Origin: JAAGZL01 sp050288625
GTDB taxonomy: Bacteria > Pseudomonadota > Gammaproteobacteria > Chromatiales > Chromatiaceae
DNA: 64,000 nt
Reading direction: 5' to 3'
Assembly: GCA_050288625.1 (NCBI GenBank)
Contig: JBNKEE010000036.1
Coordinates: 1 to 64,000 of the forward strand
The position numbers and the translations under genes are program-made. The notes under the pieces are model-generated. The model was given only the letters and a program-made list of their open reading frames with translations, searched no databases and was not told the origin of the DNA. Of the stretch, positions 16,826 through 25,720 are shown piece after piece. Numbering within the stretch: position 1 is the stretch's first letter; every line of letters begins with the position of its first letter.

Positions 16826-19389
16826 TCATTAGCGGGTTTCTTCAGGTCAATCTCCTTTGACAGTAGGGACTTCGCACGAGTGAACGCCTGGCGAATCTCA
16901 TGCAGGTGTGCTCCCCCTTTGGTTTTTATACCTTGGTCAGACATAAATTGGGCGGTCGATGATAGATTGGTGAGCTCGATCAGACCCAAATAGGACGAAG
17001 AGCCTTTTAGTGCGTGCGCCAGGTCTTTGAAATGGTTGTAGTCAGAGCATTTCATTGCCTCTTCCATGCCTTGAATTAGCTGTTCGCTGTCCTGTTCGAA
17101 GTTTTTGAATAACTTAATCTTGAAATCACCATCCTGCGATAGGCGCGTGACCTCGTCCAGTACCTTGTAATCCAGGATTGACTGGTTGGCGTGCTTGTTT
17201 TTTACTTGTTGACGGACGTTAGATCCAGCTGATTCAGGAAGATGAGCAACAGCTTGTGAGATGCTGTCCACCAGTTTGTTTGATGAAACTGGCTTTGTCA
17301 GGAAGTGTTTTATACCTATCTCTCTACATTCCCTACGGGCTTCCAGGGTGGCGTTAGCCGTCAGCATGATAAATGGGATCGTTTCTTCGCTCGCATGAGC
17401 AAAACGGTAAATTTTGTAAGCTTCTACCCCGCTTACCACCGGCATATGCATGTCGGTGATCACTAGGTCAAAATCCTCATCTTCGAGCGCTTCTAGCAGT
17501 TCCTCTCCGTTTTCCACCAACTTATGTGAGTGACCCTTGCGCTCAAGGATTCGTCCTATGACCATGCGGTTGACCGAGTTATCTTCTGCAACCAGGATCT
17601 TGTATTTGCGTTGATTCTGACGCTCGCCGATGAAATGATCAGTTAGATTTATTATATCGGCATCTTCGTAGCGTGAGGCATGGGAGGCGTGTAGCGCATT
17701 GAATAGGCTGGATTTATCCAGCGGATCTGAGAATACATATATCTGGTTGGATTCTGTTTTCAGTGTTGGTGCTGGTTGACCTGCTCTCTGTGAGATAAGT
17801 ACCGTTAGATTCGGGAGAGATAGCTCATTCCCTAGAGATTCAACGAAATAACATAGGTCTTCATTTAAAGGGATGCCGTCTAATATCAATACCTCAAAAG
17901 GGGTGTTGTGAGATGATGCATCCATCAACAGTCTGATTGCATCCCTTTTATTTGTTACATCATGGAATGGCACGCTCCATCCATCTAAAGCGGTCGAAAT
18001 ATCTGTTCGTATTTCGGTATCTTGGACTAATCTAAGAACTTTACAATCTTGCAGTATGGCGCTATCCAGATCATCAGATGTCTCCAACTGACGTTCAAAT
18101 TCGATATCGAACCAGAATGTGGAGCCGATGTTTGGGGTGCTCTGAATGCCTATACGTCCACCCATCAACTCAACTAGCTGTTTGGTTATTGCGGTGCCAA
18201 GCCCGGTTCCGCCAAATCGTCTGGTGGTGCTCTCATCTGCCTGCGAAAACTTCTCAAATATACGTTCCTGGACCTCTTCTGGAATACCAATACCTGTATC
18301 CACCACCTCAAAACGGATCAATACCTTTTCTTTACCATTGCGTTTCACGTGGCAGCGCAACTCCACCGATCCCTTTTCGGTAAATTTGATAGCATTGCCT
18401 AAAAGGTTGTTAAGTATCTGCCTGAAATGGTAAGGGTCACCAACTAGTTTATACGGGGTATCAAGACCAATCTGACATGATAGATTTAGCCCTTTGGTTT
18501 CAGCTTGGTTTGAGAACATCCTGACGGATGTGTGCAACAGGTTGTGTAGGTCAAAGTTGGTTTTTTCAATAGTCAGTTTTCCAGCTTCGATCTTTGAAAT
18601 ATCCAGGATATCTTCGATAAGATGGAGCAGGTTATGGCCAGAGGCATAGATGGTATCGGCATATTCTCTTTGCTCTCTCCCCAATTTGCATGACTGTAAA
18701 AGCTCGCTGGAACCTATGATCCCGTTTAGAGGCGTCCGAATCTCATGACTCATCCTGGCCAGAAAGTCACTCTTAGCGCGGTTTGCCTCCTCAGCGGCCT
18801 TTTGCGCCTCTGTAAGGCGTTTCATGGTTTTGGTGAGTTGTCGCAGCAGGGTAGAAACGTACCCGGGTATTGCAATTAGTGATAGCAGTAGACCAATACC
18901 TAGAGCCGTGTGGGTTTGCCAGTAGTCGTTGTTTAATAATATGGCGCCAAAACAGACAAATGCGTATGCTGAGGCTAGATAAAGATATTTTTCATTGTAT
19001 CTAAAACCGTAACCCAGGATTACCCACAGATACACTGGCCACCAAGGAGCGCCGTTTTCTCCCATAGAAAATACAAAAACACTGAAAATACTAATGTCAC
19101 CAAATAGAGAGATGATTCTTCTGGCTACAGATTTATTTGGTCGTATGAGAATCGCAACAAATGTGCCTATGGAAAATAATAAGGTACCAGAGGTAAAAAT
19201 GATCCAATAATGCCTATTTGAATTGTTTTCTTGGATAAATAACCATGCATATGATAGTGCTGCAATGGCAATTAGTATGCGCACAATCGCCTGGCCATGC
19301 TCACTATCCTCGCGGTCCTTCAGACGCGTAAGAATATTATTCACAAGGTTAGAGCATTTATTTTTTAAATTAGATATCATTATTAGCAT
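16822..19389 (-). CDS. rpfC: RpfC-type hybrid sensor histidine kinase (DSF receptor)
   Basis: An 855-residue hybrid kinase. The N-terminus (DSEHGQAIVRILIAIAALSY, about residues 28-47) and the helices to residue 180 resemble the DSF-sensing input domain of RpfC. HisKA has H215 in ARMSHEIRTPLNG, and the HATPase core holds GNAIKFTEKG, VDTGIGIPEE and GGTGLGTAIT. A degenerate receiver (about 448-570) is followed by an active-looking receiver with D646 in VITDMHMPV, then an Hpt domain with H792 in DLAHALKGSS. This order is that of RpfC, with one additional pseudo-receiver. RpfC binds DSF, phosphorylates RpfG and restrains RpfF. Confidence 0.9.
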   Translation of the reverse strand: MLIMISNLKNKCSNLVNNILTRLKDREDSEHGQAIVRILIAIAALSYAWLFIQENNSNRHYWIIFTSGTLLFSIGTFVAILIRPNKSVARRIISLFGDISIFSVFVFSMGENGAPWWPVYLWVILGYGFRYNEKYLYLASAYAFVCFGAILLNNDYWQTHTALGIGLLLSLIAIPGYVSTLLRQLTKTMKRLTEAQKAAEEANRAKSDFLARMSHEIRTPLNGIIGSSELLQSCKLGREQREYADTIYASGHNLLHLIEDILDISKIEAGKLTIEKTNFDLHNLLHTSVRMFSNQAETKGLNLSCQIGLDTPYKLVGDPYHFRQILNNLLGNAIKFTEKGSVELRCHVKRNGKEKVLIRFEVVDTGIGIPEEVQERIFEKFSQADESTTRRFGGTGLGTAITKQLVELMGGRIGIQSTPNIGSTFWFDIEFERQLETSDDLDSAILQDCKVLRLVQDTEIRTDISTALDGWSVPFHDVTNKRDAIRLLMDASSHNTPFEVLILDGIPLNEDLCYFVESLGNELSLPNLTVLISQRAGQPAPTLKTESNQIYVFSDPLDKSSLFNALHASHASRYEDADIINLTDHFIGERQNQRKYKILVAEDNSVNRMVIGRILERKGHSHKLVENGEELLEALEDEDFDLVITDMHMPVVSGVEAYKIYRFAHASEETIPFIMLTANATLEARRECREIGIKHFLTKPVSSNKLVDSISQAVAHLPESAGSNVRQQVKNKHANQSILDYKVLDEVTRLSQDGDFKIKLFKNFEQDSEQLIQGMEEAMKCSDYNHFKDLAHALKGSSSYLGLIELTNLSSTAQFMSDQGIKTKGGAHLHEIRQAFTRAKSLLSKEIDLKKPAND

Positions 19390-19401
19390 AACAGGCTAAT
19401 T

Positions 19402-19421
19402 ATACTACAATTTAGTAGTAT
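19402..19421. promoter_or_regulatory. Inverted repeat between rpfC and the acp-fabF pair
   Basis: ATACTAC-AATTTA-GTAGTAT is a perfect inverted repeat with 7-base arms, in the 70-base divergent space between rpfC and the acyl carrier protein gene. The outer bases ATACT and AGTAT recur in the palindrome before rpfF (15882-15896). It may be a shared operator controlling both directions; no regulator is assigned. Confidence 0.45.
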
Positions 19422-19459
19422 TGCACTGTAGCAATTGGGTAACAAATAATAATCAATAA

Positions 19460-19717
19460 ATGGAAGAGCAGATGAGAGAAGAAATAAAAAGCTCAGTTTC
19501 TGCGGCAATCGCCAAGCAAAAACATATTGAGCCGAATGTTTTGACTGAAGCGTCATCGTTAGACGAATTAGGAATAACATCGCTGGATGCTATAACGATT
19601 GTGTATGATATTGAAGAAAAGTTCGGCATAGAGGTTCCAGGAGATGTTTTGGAGGGCTTTAAAACAGTCCAGGATATAGTCGATTGTGTATTAGAGCTAG
19701 TAAACGCAAAGCCGTAA
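19460..19717 (+). CDS. Dedicated acyl carrier protein in the rpf locus
   Basis: An 85-residue acidic carrier protein. SSLDELGITSLDAITIVYDI contains the phosphopantetheine-attachment site, Ser41 in TSLD (DSL in housekeeping AcpP), followed by EEKFGIEVPGD. It differs enough from AcpP to be a specialised paralogue. It lies 1 base before the ketosynthase gene, so the two are co-translated, and is divergent from rpfC. An in-frame ATG at 19472 is an alternative start. It probably carries the acyl chain that becomes the signal. Confidence 0.85.
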   Translation: MEEQMREEIKSSVSAAIAKQKHIEPNVLTEASSLDELGITSLDAITIVYDIEEKFGIEVPGDVLEGFKTVQDIVDCVLELVNAKP

Positions 19718-19718
19718 T

Positions 19719-20927
19719 ATGTCAAAGCGAGTAGTAGTTACAGGTCTTGGTTCAATATCTTCACTAGGGCATAACACAGATAATTTTTGGGCGGAGCTGT
19801 GTAGGGGGCATTCCGGAATAGGCCCGTTTGTAAATATATCAACAGGACGCTTAAACACAAAAATTGGTGCAGAAGTAACAGACTTTAACCCGGAAGAATA
19901 TATTTCTTCTGAGCAGCTGCCTTTATTTGATAGATTTTCACAATTTGCTTTTATTGCCTGCAAAGAGGCTATAGAAGATGCCTCTTTAAGTAAGAATGAT
20001 ATCCAATCAGCAGCGGTGGTTCTAGGTACCTGTCTTGGAGCAGAGCATACTTATGAGGAATCATACTGCATGCTGTATGAGCAGGGTAAGTCCCGAGTTC
20101 ACCCACTGACGGCACCAAAAGGAATGCCGAGTGCCGCAGTTAGCCAGATCAGCATGCAGTTTGGAATAACCGGACCAGTTTTTACCGTTTGCAGTGCTTG
20201 TTCATCTGCTGCGCATGCCATTATCCAGGCACACATGATGATTCAAAGCGGCTCGGTTGATGTTGCGATAGCCGGCGGATCAGAAGCGCCACTTTCTCTG
20301 GTGCTTATAAAGTCATTTGAGGGACTTCGAGCCTTATCCAGAGATACATGCAGGCCGTTTTCCGAAGACAGAAGTGGACTGGTCTTGGGAGAGGGTGCGG
20401 GTGTGGTTGTTATGGAGTCACTGGAGCATGCAAAAAGACGTGGCGCTGATATCTATGCTGAACTGTCTGGATATGGAATGTCGTCAGATGCAGGACATGT
20501 CACCGCTCCATCTGTAGATGGAATAACCCAAGCCATAGATTGTGCCTTACGTAATGCCAAGATAGCCCCATCGGATGTCGATTACATAAATGCCCATGGT
20601 ACTGGAACCCAGGCTAATGATCTGGCGGAAACCGCAGCCATAAACAACGTATTTGGGGTACATGCTGGCAATTTAGCCGTATCATCCACAAAATCTATGC
20701 ATGGCCATACACTAGGGGCATCTGGTGGCCTTGAGCTGGTTGCTACTGTTCGGGCAATCAAAGAAGGTGTTGTGCCGCCGACTGCTAATTTTACTAAGGC
20801 GGGTGAAGGGTGTAATCTGGACTATGTTCCTAATGTGGCTCGTGATATGAATATCAACATTGCACTTTCCAACTCTTTTGCTTTTGGCGGGCTTAATGCT
20901 GTTTTGGTCGTTAAGTCATTTAGTTAG
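19719..20927 (+). CDS. Beta-ketoacyl-ACP synthase (FabF-like) in the rpf locus
   Basis: A 402-residue thiolase-fold condensing enzyme that adds two carbons to acyl-ACP. The catalytic triad is intact: Cys161 in VCSACSSAAHA, His in NAHGTGTQANDLAE, and His in KSMHGHTLGASGG. It also has the glycine-rich C-terminal NSFAFGGLNAVLV. Length and motifs fit FabF, but pairing with its own ACP and no other fab genes marks a pathway-specific enzyme. Its last 8 bases overlap the convergent radical SAM gene. Confidence 0.87.
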   Translation: MSKRVVVTGLGSISSLGHNTDNFWAELCRGHSGIGPFVNISTGRLNTKIGAEVTDFNPEEYISSEQLPLFDRFSQFAFIACKEAIEDASLSKNDIQSAAVVLGTCLGAEHTYEESYCMLYEQGKSRVHPLTAPKGMPSAAVSQISMQFGITGPVFTVCSACSSAAHAIIQAHMMIQSGSVDVAIAGGSEAPLSLVLIKSFEGLRALSRDTCRPFSEDRSGLVLGEGAGVVVMESLEHAKRRGADIYAELSGYGMSSDAGHVTAPSVDGITQAIDCALRNAKIAPSDVDYINAHGTGTQANDLAETAAINNVFGVHAGNLAVSSTKSMHGHTLGASGGLELVATVRAIKEGVVPPTANFTKAGEGCNLDYVPNVARDMNINIALSNSFAFGGLNAVLVVKSFS

Positions 20928-22437
20928 CAGATTGTGTTTTCCAGGTTTTTTGTTTGTTAATCAACTTGTCATTCGGTGATAGCTCTAGATTGTTGGGTAA
21001 TGGTGCAAGTTCAACATCATAGTATTTTCTCCTTAACTTAATATAGTCAATTGAGTTGTCGCATTTGATTTTTCCAGTCCCCCCGGACATGGGATGTATT
21101 CTTTGTTTTGCATAGTGTCTGAAAGCAAGCGCTGTCGCCTTGTAGTCGTCTGAAAGGTTGCCGCATTTTAGTGCTGCCGTATAAAAATCTACATAACAGC
21201 GAAAAAGATAATCCGACATGTCTTCAGGTGAAATTATGGGATGCTTCCACGTTAAGCATGTGCTGTCGTATCTATCAAGGTTTTCTTCCACCAGTAAGTC
21301 TTTGGATTTGAAGTCTTCGTATTGTTCTGATCCTGGTATAGGCGTGAGTATGTAAAATGAAGATATTGATGGATTTAGATGCTTAACCATATCCAGGTGT
21401 TGCTGAATTGATGTTTTGTCATCACTTGGGAAGCCAATGATGTTTGAAAAATGAGAATTAATGTTTGCCTTCTTACATAGACGTATTATTTCTTTGTAAC
21501 TATCTGGTTTGTTGTGGAACTTATTTGCTTCTTTCAAGATATTGATGTTGAAAGATTCAACTCCAACAAACATTTCGTGACACCCAGCTTCCCCAAGTAG
21601 ATTAACGAATTCTGGTTGTCTTGCTATCTGAGCGTCACACTGGCAGGTAAAAGGTATAGTTAATTTTTTATTTACCATTTCTTCAAGAAGCATTGTTGCT
21701 TCCGGGTATTTGTTAAAGTTATCAGATACGAAGAATATTAGTTTTATGCCAGCGCTTTTAGCGTTTTGTAAACTTTGAATCGTACATTCAATTGGTATGC
21801 TTCGAACTTGTTGGCCAGAGATTTTTATAACAGAGCAGTAGTTACAGTCATATGGACATCCCCGAACTGGATATAGCCCTAATAATGGTAAGATATAGTG
21901 CTTCAATTCCTCTTGGTTTGGTGGGTCAACTATTGGTCCTTGAATAACTGGAGCCCAACGTCCCTCAAGTCCATAAACGGGCTTTAGTTCACCATCAATT
22001 GCATCATTCAAAATTTCATTCCATATCACCTCAGCTTCAGCAAGTGCAAAGCTGATACCGCGATTATGAAATTGCGTAGTATCACAGGTCATAGGATGAG
22101 GGCCACCTATAATACAGTGTCTTACTCCATTGTTGTGTGCGTAGGCCGCAAGGTCCAATGCCCGGTGAAATTGGTGAGATTGGACTCCTACAATTGCTAT
22201 CAAGGTAGTACAGGAAGTGTCTGGATCTGGATGTAGCAGTTTTAGGTAATCCAGGTCATCTCTGACGTACTCATCAATTGTGTGTGTTGTGACGCTAACG
22301 GAGTTAACTCTCTTTGGAGTTAATCCGGCTATATGATATAGGGTGGCGTTTGGCATGTACCCGGTTTTAAACCTTTCTACATACCCGTCAACTGCATACT
22401 TGCTTGGTTTAATAAGTACCACTTTAAGAGTGGTCAT
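20920..22437 (-). CDS. Radical SAM protein with cobalamin-domain-like N-terminus
   Basis: A 505-residue radical SAM enzyme. The 4Fe-4S motif is VRGCPYDCNYCSV (Cys194, 198 and 201). The N-terminal 170 residues have a Rossmann-like pattern of B12-binding radical SAM proteins (LKVVLIKPSK, AIVGVQSHQFHRA, RHCIIGGPHP), but the cobalamin His motif DxHxxG is not visible, so cofactor binding is uncertain. SAM-domain features include FVGVESFNINIL and IIGFPSDD. It lies 17 bases from the kinase-less RpfC paralogue, in an operon with rpfG. It may modify the signal lipid; the reaction is unknown. Confidence 0.8.
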   Translation of the reverse strand: MTTLKVVLIKPSKYAVDGYVERFKTGYMPNATLYHIAGLTPKRVNSVSVTTHTIDEYVRDDLDYLKLLHPDPDTSCTTLIAIVGVQSHQFHRALDLAAYAHNNGVRHCIIGGPHPMTCDTTQFHNRGISFALAEAEVIWNEILNDAIDGELKPVYGLEGRWAPVIQGPIVDPPNQEELKHYILPLLGLYPVRGCPYDCNYCSVIKISGQQVRSIPIECTIQSLQNAKSAGIKLIFFVSDNFNKYPEATMLLEEMVNKKLTIPFTCQCDAQIARQPEFVNLLGEAGCHEMFVGVESFNINILKEANKFHNKPDSYKEIIRLCKKANINSHFSNIIGFPSDDKTSIQQHLDMVKHLNPSISSFYILTPIPGSEQYEDFKSKDLLVEENLDRYDSTCLTWKHPIISPEDMSDYLFRCYVDFYTAALKCGNLSDDYKATALAFRHYAKQRIHPMSGGTGKIKCDNSIDYIKLRRKYYDVELAPLPNNLELSPNDKLINKQKTWKTQSAN

Positions 22438-22454
22438 AGCGTTTCCCGTTACTT

Positions 22455-24287
22455 CTATTCGCTTTTAGATGCAGAATCATCCAGTTTGGTTGCATAGTTC
22501 TGTAAAGCGTATTTTGTTTCTGCCAAGGCGTCTTGCAAATCCTTGAATATTAAGTTCGCCTGTTTTTGGAATCCTTGTTGATTGATTTGTAATGCCAGCA
22601 AGCTTAGCTTGTGTAGAGACGTTGCGCCAAGGTTGCATGAGCTATCTTTCAAAGCATAGGCTAAATCTTTGAAGTCTGTGAACCGATTTTCGTTAATGGA
22701 GCATTCTAATCCATCCATTAACATATCCATGTCCTGTGTAAATCTGGTTGTTAGCTGATTAAGGAAACTTTTGCTTGAGGATAGATCTACTAGTTGCCTT
22801 AGTGTTTGTGTATCGAGGACTTGATTGCCGCAATCTTTTATTTGTGTTTCAAGCAGATGTGGTGGTTGTCCGTGTTTGTCAAAACTTTCAGCTTGCTTTG
22901 CCTTTGATGATGCTATATCAGCTACAGTGATTAACAGTTCTTCATTTTTCACTGGTCTTACCAAGATGGCATTAATTTCAACTTCTCTGCACTGAGACAT
23001 GATTTCCGGAGTGGCATCATCAACAAGTGCGATAAATGGCACCCAGTCTTCATTCATGTATGTGTAGTAGTAGAGCCTGATTATTTCTTTGCCCTCAACG
23101 TCAGGCATATTGAAATCCAGTATGACCAGATCGAATCGATGAGTGCTAAGAGCATCATGGGTTTGAGATCCATTATTTACTGTATAAACTCTTTGTCCGT
23201 TCTTCTCAAGAGTGGTGCGGTAGGAGTCTTGCTCTTCTTTGTCGCTAACAGCTAGTAATATGTCTAACGGTTGCTTGTTGTTGGTTTTACTTGAATAGTG
23301 CTTAATGAGTTGAGTGATGTTATTGCAATTTGCTGCTTGATTATTGCATGAGTGCAGGGCGTCAAATAGGATTGTCTTATCAATCGGGGTTTTTAATAGG
23401 GTGGTATAACCTGCGTCTTTAAGCTGTTTTTGGTGCTCAATGGATAGTTCTGGAGATAAGTGTATTAGCTGTATATTCGACAGTATATTGTCCGATTGAA
23501 TATACTTGGCAAACTGTATCGGATTCATATCCGGGTTTAGTGAGTCCACTATAACGGTAGTATATCCTTTTCCATTTTCTGCGTTATTTACCACTTCAGC
23601 AAGTGCTCTTAATGAGCTGCTATGTATATCTATATCTATTCCCCAAGAATTGATGTAGCTCAGCAGCATATGCCGGTCTTTGAGGTCGTTTGTTATAACC
23701 AGTATTTTATGTGAGATTTGGGGGTCTTTGACCTCATTCTTTTCAGCTGCATTTATAGTTATGTTTGAACTTGAAGTGTAATTATTTCTGTAAAGAATGA
23801 GAGAGATTAATATTAATCCTATAATCAAACCTATTCCTAGAGTTAATTGAGAGTTCCAGTAACTGCTAAAGTATAATACTACTCCAAAGCTAAGTACTGA
23901 GAGTAATATGCTAAAAGATAATTTAGAGTTGTTATTGTGAATGCCGTTATGTATGACTAATAGGTAATAGGCAGTACATACTGCAGAGGTTGACTCGTGT
24001 CCGAATATCAGAAGTAATGATATACCGCAGGTATCAGAAACTATAGATAGATACTGATGCAGTTCCTTCGTGAGTATTCCATGTTTTGTAAGGAATAGAG
24101 TGAATGTGGTTAGCAGGGCATAACCACATATTATTAGCAGGATTGGACTGTTGATGGAAAAGTAGAAGCTGCTGCTATTTTGCCAATATAGGACTATAAG
24201 CAGAAACAGGCTGATTATTATTCGGGTCCAATATTGTTGATTTCCTTGATTTAGAAAACTTTTTTTATTGTCTGACGAAAATACCAC
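22455..24287 (-). CDS. Kinase-less RpfC paralogue (RpfH-like receptor with degenerate receivers and Hpt)
   Basis: A 610-residue protein with an N-terminal membrane part (five or six helices, residues 20-165) like RpfC. It goes directly to two receiver-like domains (about 193-315 and 340-460) and an Hpt-like domain (about 490-600), with no HisKA or HATPase. In receiver 2, D391 remains, but the acidic pair is altered (AVSDK), Thr is Val (IALVDD) and Lys is Arg (LVRPV). In the Hpt domain the phospho-His position is Tyr544 (DLAYALKDSS versus DLAHALKGSS in RpfC). Xanthomonas rpfH, also in the rpf operon, resembles the RpfC input domain. This one is probably a non-catalytic receptor or decoy. Confidence 0.78.
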   Translation of the reverse strand: MVFSSDNKKSFLNQGNQQYWTRIIISLFLLIVLYWQNSSSFYFSINSPILLIICGYALLTTFTLFLTKHGILTKELHQYLSIVSDTCGISLLLIFGHESTSAVCTAYYLLVIHNGIHNNNSKLSFSILLSVLSFGVVLYFSSYWNSQLTLGIGLIIGLILISLILYRNNYTSSSNITINAAEKNEVKDPQISHKILVITNDLKDRHMLLSYINSWGIDIDIHSSSLRALAEVVNNAENGKGYTTVIVDSLNPDMNPIQFAKYIQSDNILSNIQLIHLSPELSIEHQKQLKDAGYTTLLKTPIDKTILFDALHSCNNQAANCNNITQLIKHYSSKTNNKQPLDILLAVSDKEEQDSYRTTLEKNGQRVYTVNNGSQTHDALSTHRFDLVILDFNMPDVEGKEIIRLYYYTYMNEDWVPFIALVDDATPEIMSQCREVEINAILVRPVKNEELLITVADIASSKAKQAESFDKHGQPPHLLETQIKDCGNQVLDTQTLRQLVDLSSSKSFLNQLTTRFTQDMDMLMDGLECSINENRFTDFKDLAYALKDSSCNLGATSLHKLSLLALQINQQGFQKQANLIFKDLQDALAETKYALQNYATKLDDSASKSE

Positions 24288-24325
24288 GTCTTTGGTCTCC
24301 GTACTGCAGGCTCATCCAACGTTTT

Positions 24326-25384
24326 TTAACTCTCTACCTGCTTTTGTTGTTCTGGCCACTGGTTGTGGATCGCAATTATATCCGATAAACGGTTAAAGAA
24401 CGCGTCTACACAGTCTGGATCCATATGTTTCTCTCTTTGCTCTTTGATGTAATCTAAAGCTTGATCAATACTCCATGGTTTCTTATAAGGGCGCTCTGAT
24501 AACAACGCATCAAACACATCTGCAACTGCGACGATTCTTGCTTCGATAGGTATGCTGTTCCCACTTATACTGTGCGGATAGCCGGTACCGTCATAGCGTT
24601 CATGGTGTGAAAGGGCAATAATAGCACCAGTTTGGAGATAATCGGATGGGCTATCCCTGAGTATTTCATAGCCAATTGTTGTGTGTGATTGGATTATCTT
24701 CATTTCGTCCGGATCAAGCTTTCCTGGCTTTAGCAGGATGTGATCTGGGATGCCAATCTTCCCGATATCATGCATTGGAGCGGCATGCCTGATGGTATCG
24801 CATTTGGTTTCATTAAGACCTAGCTCTTCCGCAATTATAGTGGCGTATTGGGACATCCTGGTTACATGAACTCCAGTCTCTTCGTCGCGGTATTCGCCAG
24901 CTCGTGCTAGTCTCAGAAGGGTCTCTTTTTCTCTTTGTTCTATGTCAGCGGTTTTTTGGTTGATCTCCTGTTCAAGCCACTGGGCTCGGTCTTTTATTAT
25001 TGACTGTTGTCTACGCAGTTTCAGAAGGTTACGGCATCTCGCCTTACACTCGTAGTGATCAAATGGTTTGATAAGAAAGTCAGTGGCACCGGCTTCCAAG
25101 GCGCGATAGCGCACAGTTTTTTCATTCATACAAGTTATAACAACGACAGGCACATCAGAACAGGATGGTATTTGGCGTAGCCAGTGGGTGAATTCTACTC
25201 CGTCCATGTTTGGCATTTTGTAATCAGTGATGACCAAATCATGTGGATTATGTTTGGCCCAATCCAATGCCACAACAGGGTCAGCGAAAGATTCGATGCG
25301 TATGTCAGCGTCGATAGACTGAATCAGCTCTTCAAGAATCATGCGGCTGACTGATTGGTCATCCAATATGAGGACTGTCGACAT
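24326..25384 (-). CDS. rpfG: RpfG, receiver HD-GYP c-di-GMP phosphodiesterase
   Basis: A 352-residue response regulator that degrades c-di-GMP when phosphorylated by RpfC. The receiver domain (residues 1-120) has D54 in VITDYKMPN and the LIKPFD switch Lys. A short coiled linker leads into a canonical HD-GYP domain: HDIGKIGIPDHILLKPG (HD at 205-206) and HHERYDGTGYP. All catalytic residues look intact. It is the first gene of the leftward operon rpfG, RpfC paralogue, radical SAM. Confidence 0.93.
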   Translation of the reverse strand: MSTVLILDDQSVSRMILEELIQSIDADIRIESFADPVVALDWAKHNPHDLVITDYKMPNMDGVEFTHWLRQIPSCSDVPVVVITCMNEKTVRYRALEAGATDFLIKPFDHYECKARCRNLLKLRRQQSIIKDRAQWLEQEINQKTADIEQREKETLLRLARAGEYRDEETGVHVTRMSQYATIIAEELGLNETKCDTIRHAAPMHDIGKIGIPDHILLKPGKLDPDEMKIIQSHTTIGYEILRDSPSDYLQTGAIIALSHHERYDGTGYPHSISGNSIPIEARIVAVADVFDALLSERPYKKPWSIDQALDYIKEQREKHMDPDCVDAFFNRLSDIIAIHNQWPEQQKQVES

Positions 25385-25720
25385 AATTACCTCTGGTTCA
25401 ATTCCAGTATTCTTTTAGTCGAAACAATCAGAACTTACCATAAGTTTCAATTGTAAGCTACTAACTGGAAAAGAAAATGATCACAAAATAATAATTTGTA
25501 TTTTGCGTATCCTCCAAAAGCTGAAAGGAATATATAAAGCACTGATCTATTTGTCTGGGAAAAGAGCACCCAAAATTCCGTCATGCTCCATACCATTCAA
25601 TTCCTATCTGCTAGCCTGTTAGGCTAACATTTAGCGGCAATCTAACTTAAGACTTTAATAAATATATGGATTTTAGGAAGTAAAAGCCTGGAATTAAGTG
25701 TAGTTAGACTCAATCTTGGC
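25385..25720. other. Intergenic region upstream of rpfG
   Basis: Holds the rpfG promoter and the 3' end of the thrH transcript. One short perfect inverted repeat, TAGCCT-GTT-AGGCTA, sits near 25611-25625, without a T-run; its role is unclear. The region is otherwise AT-rich with no gene. Confidence 0.4.
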
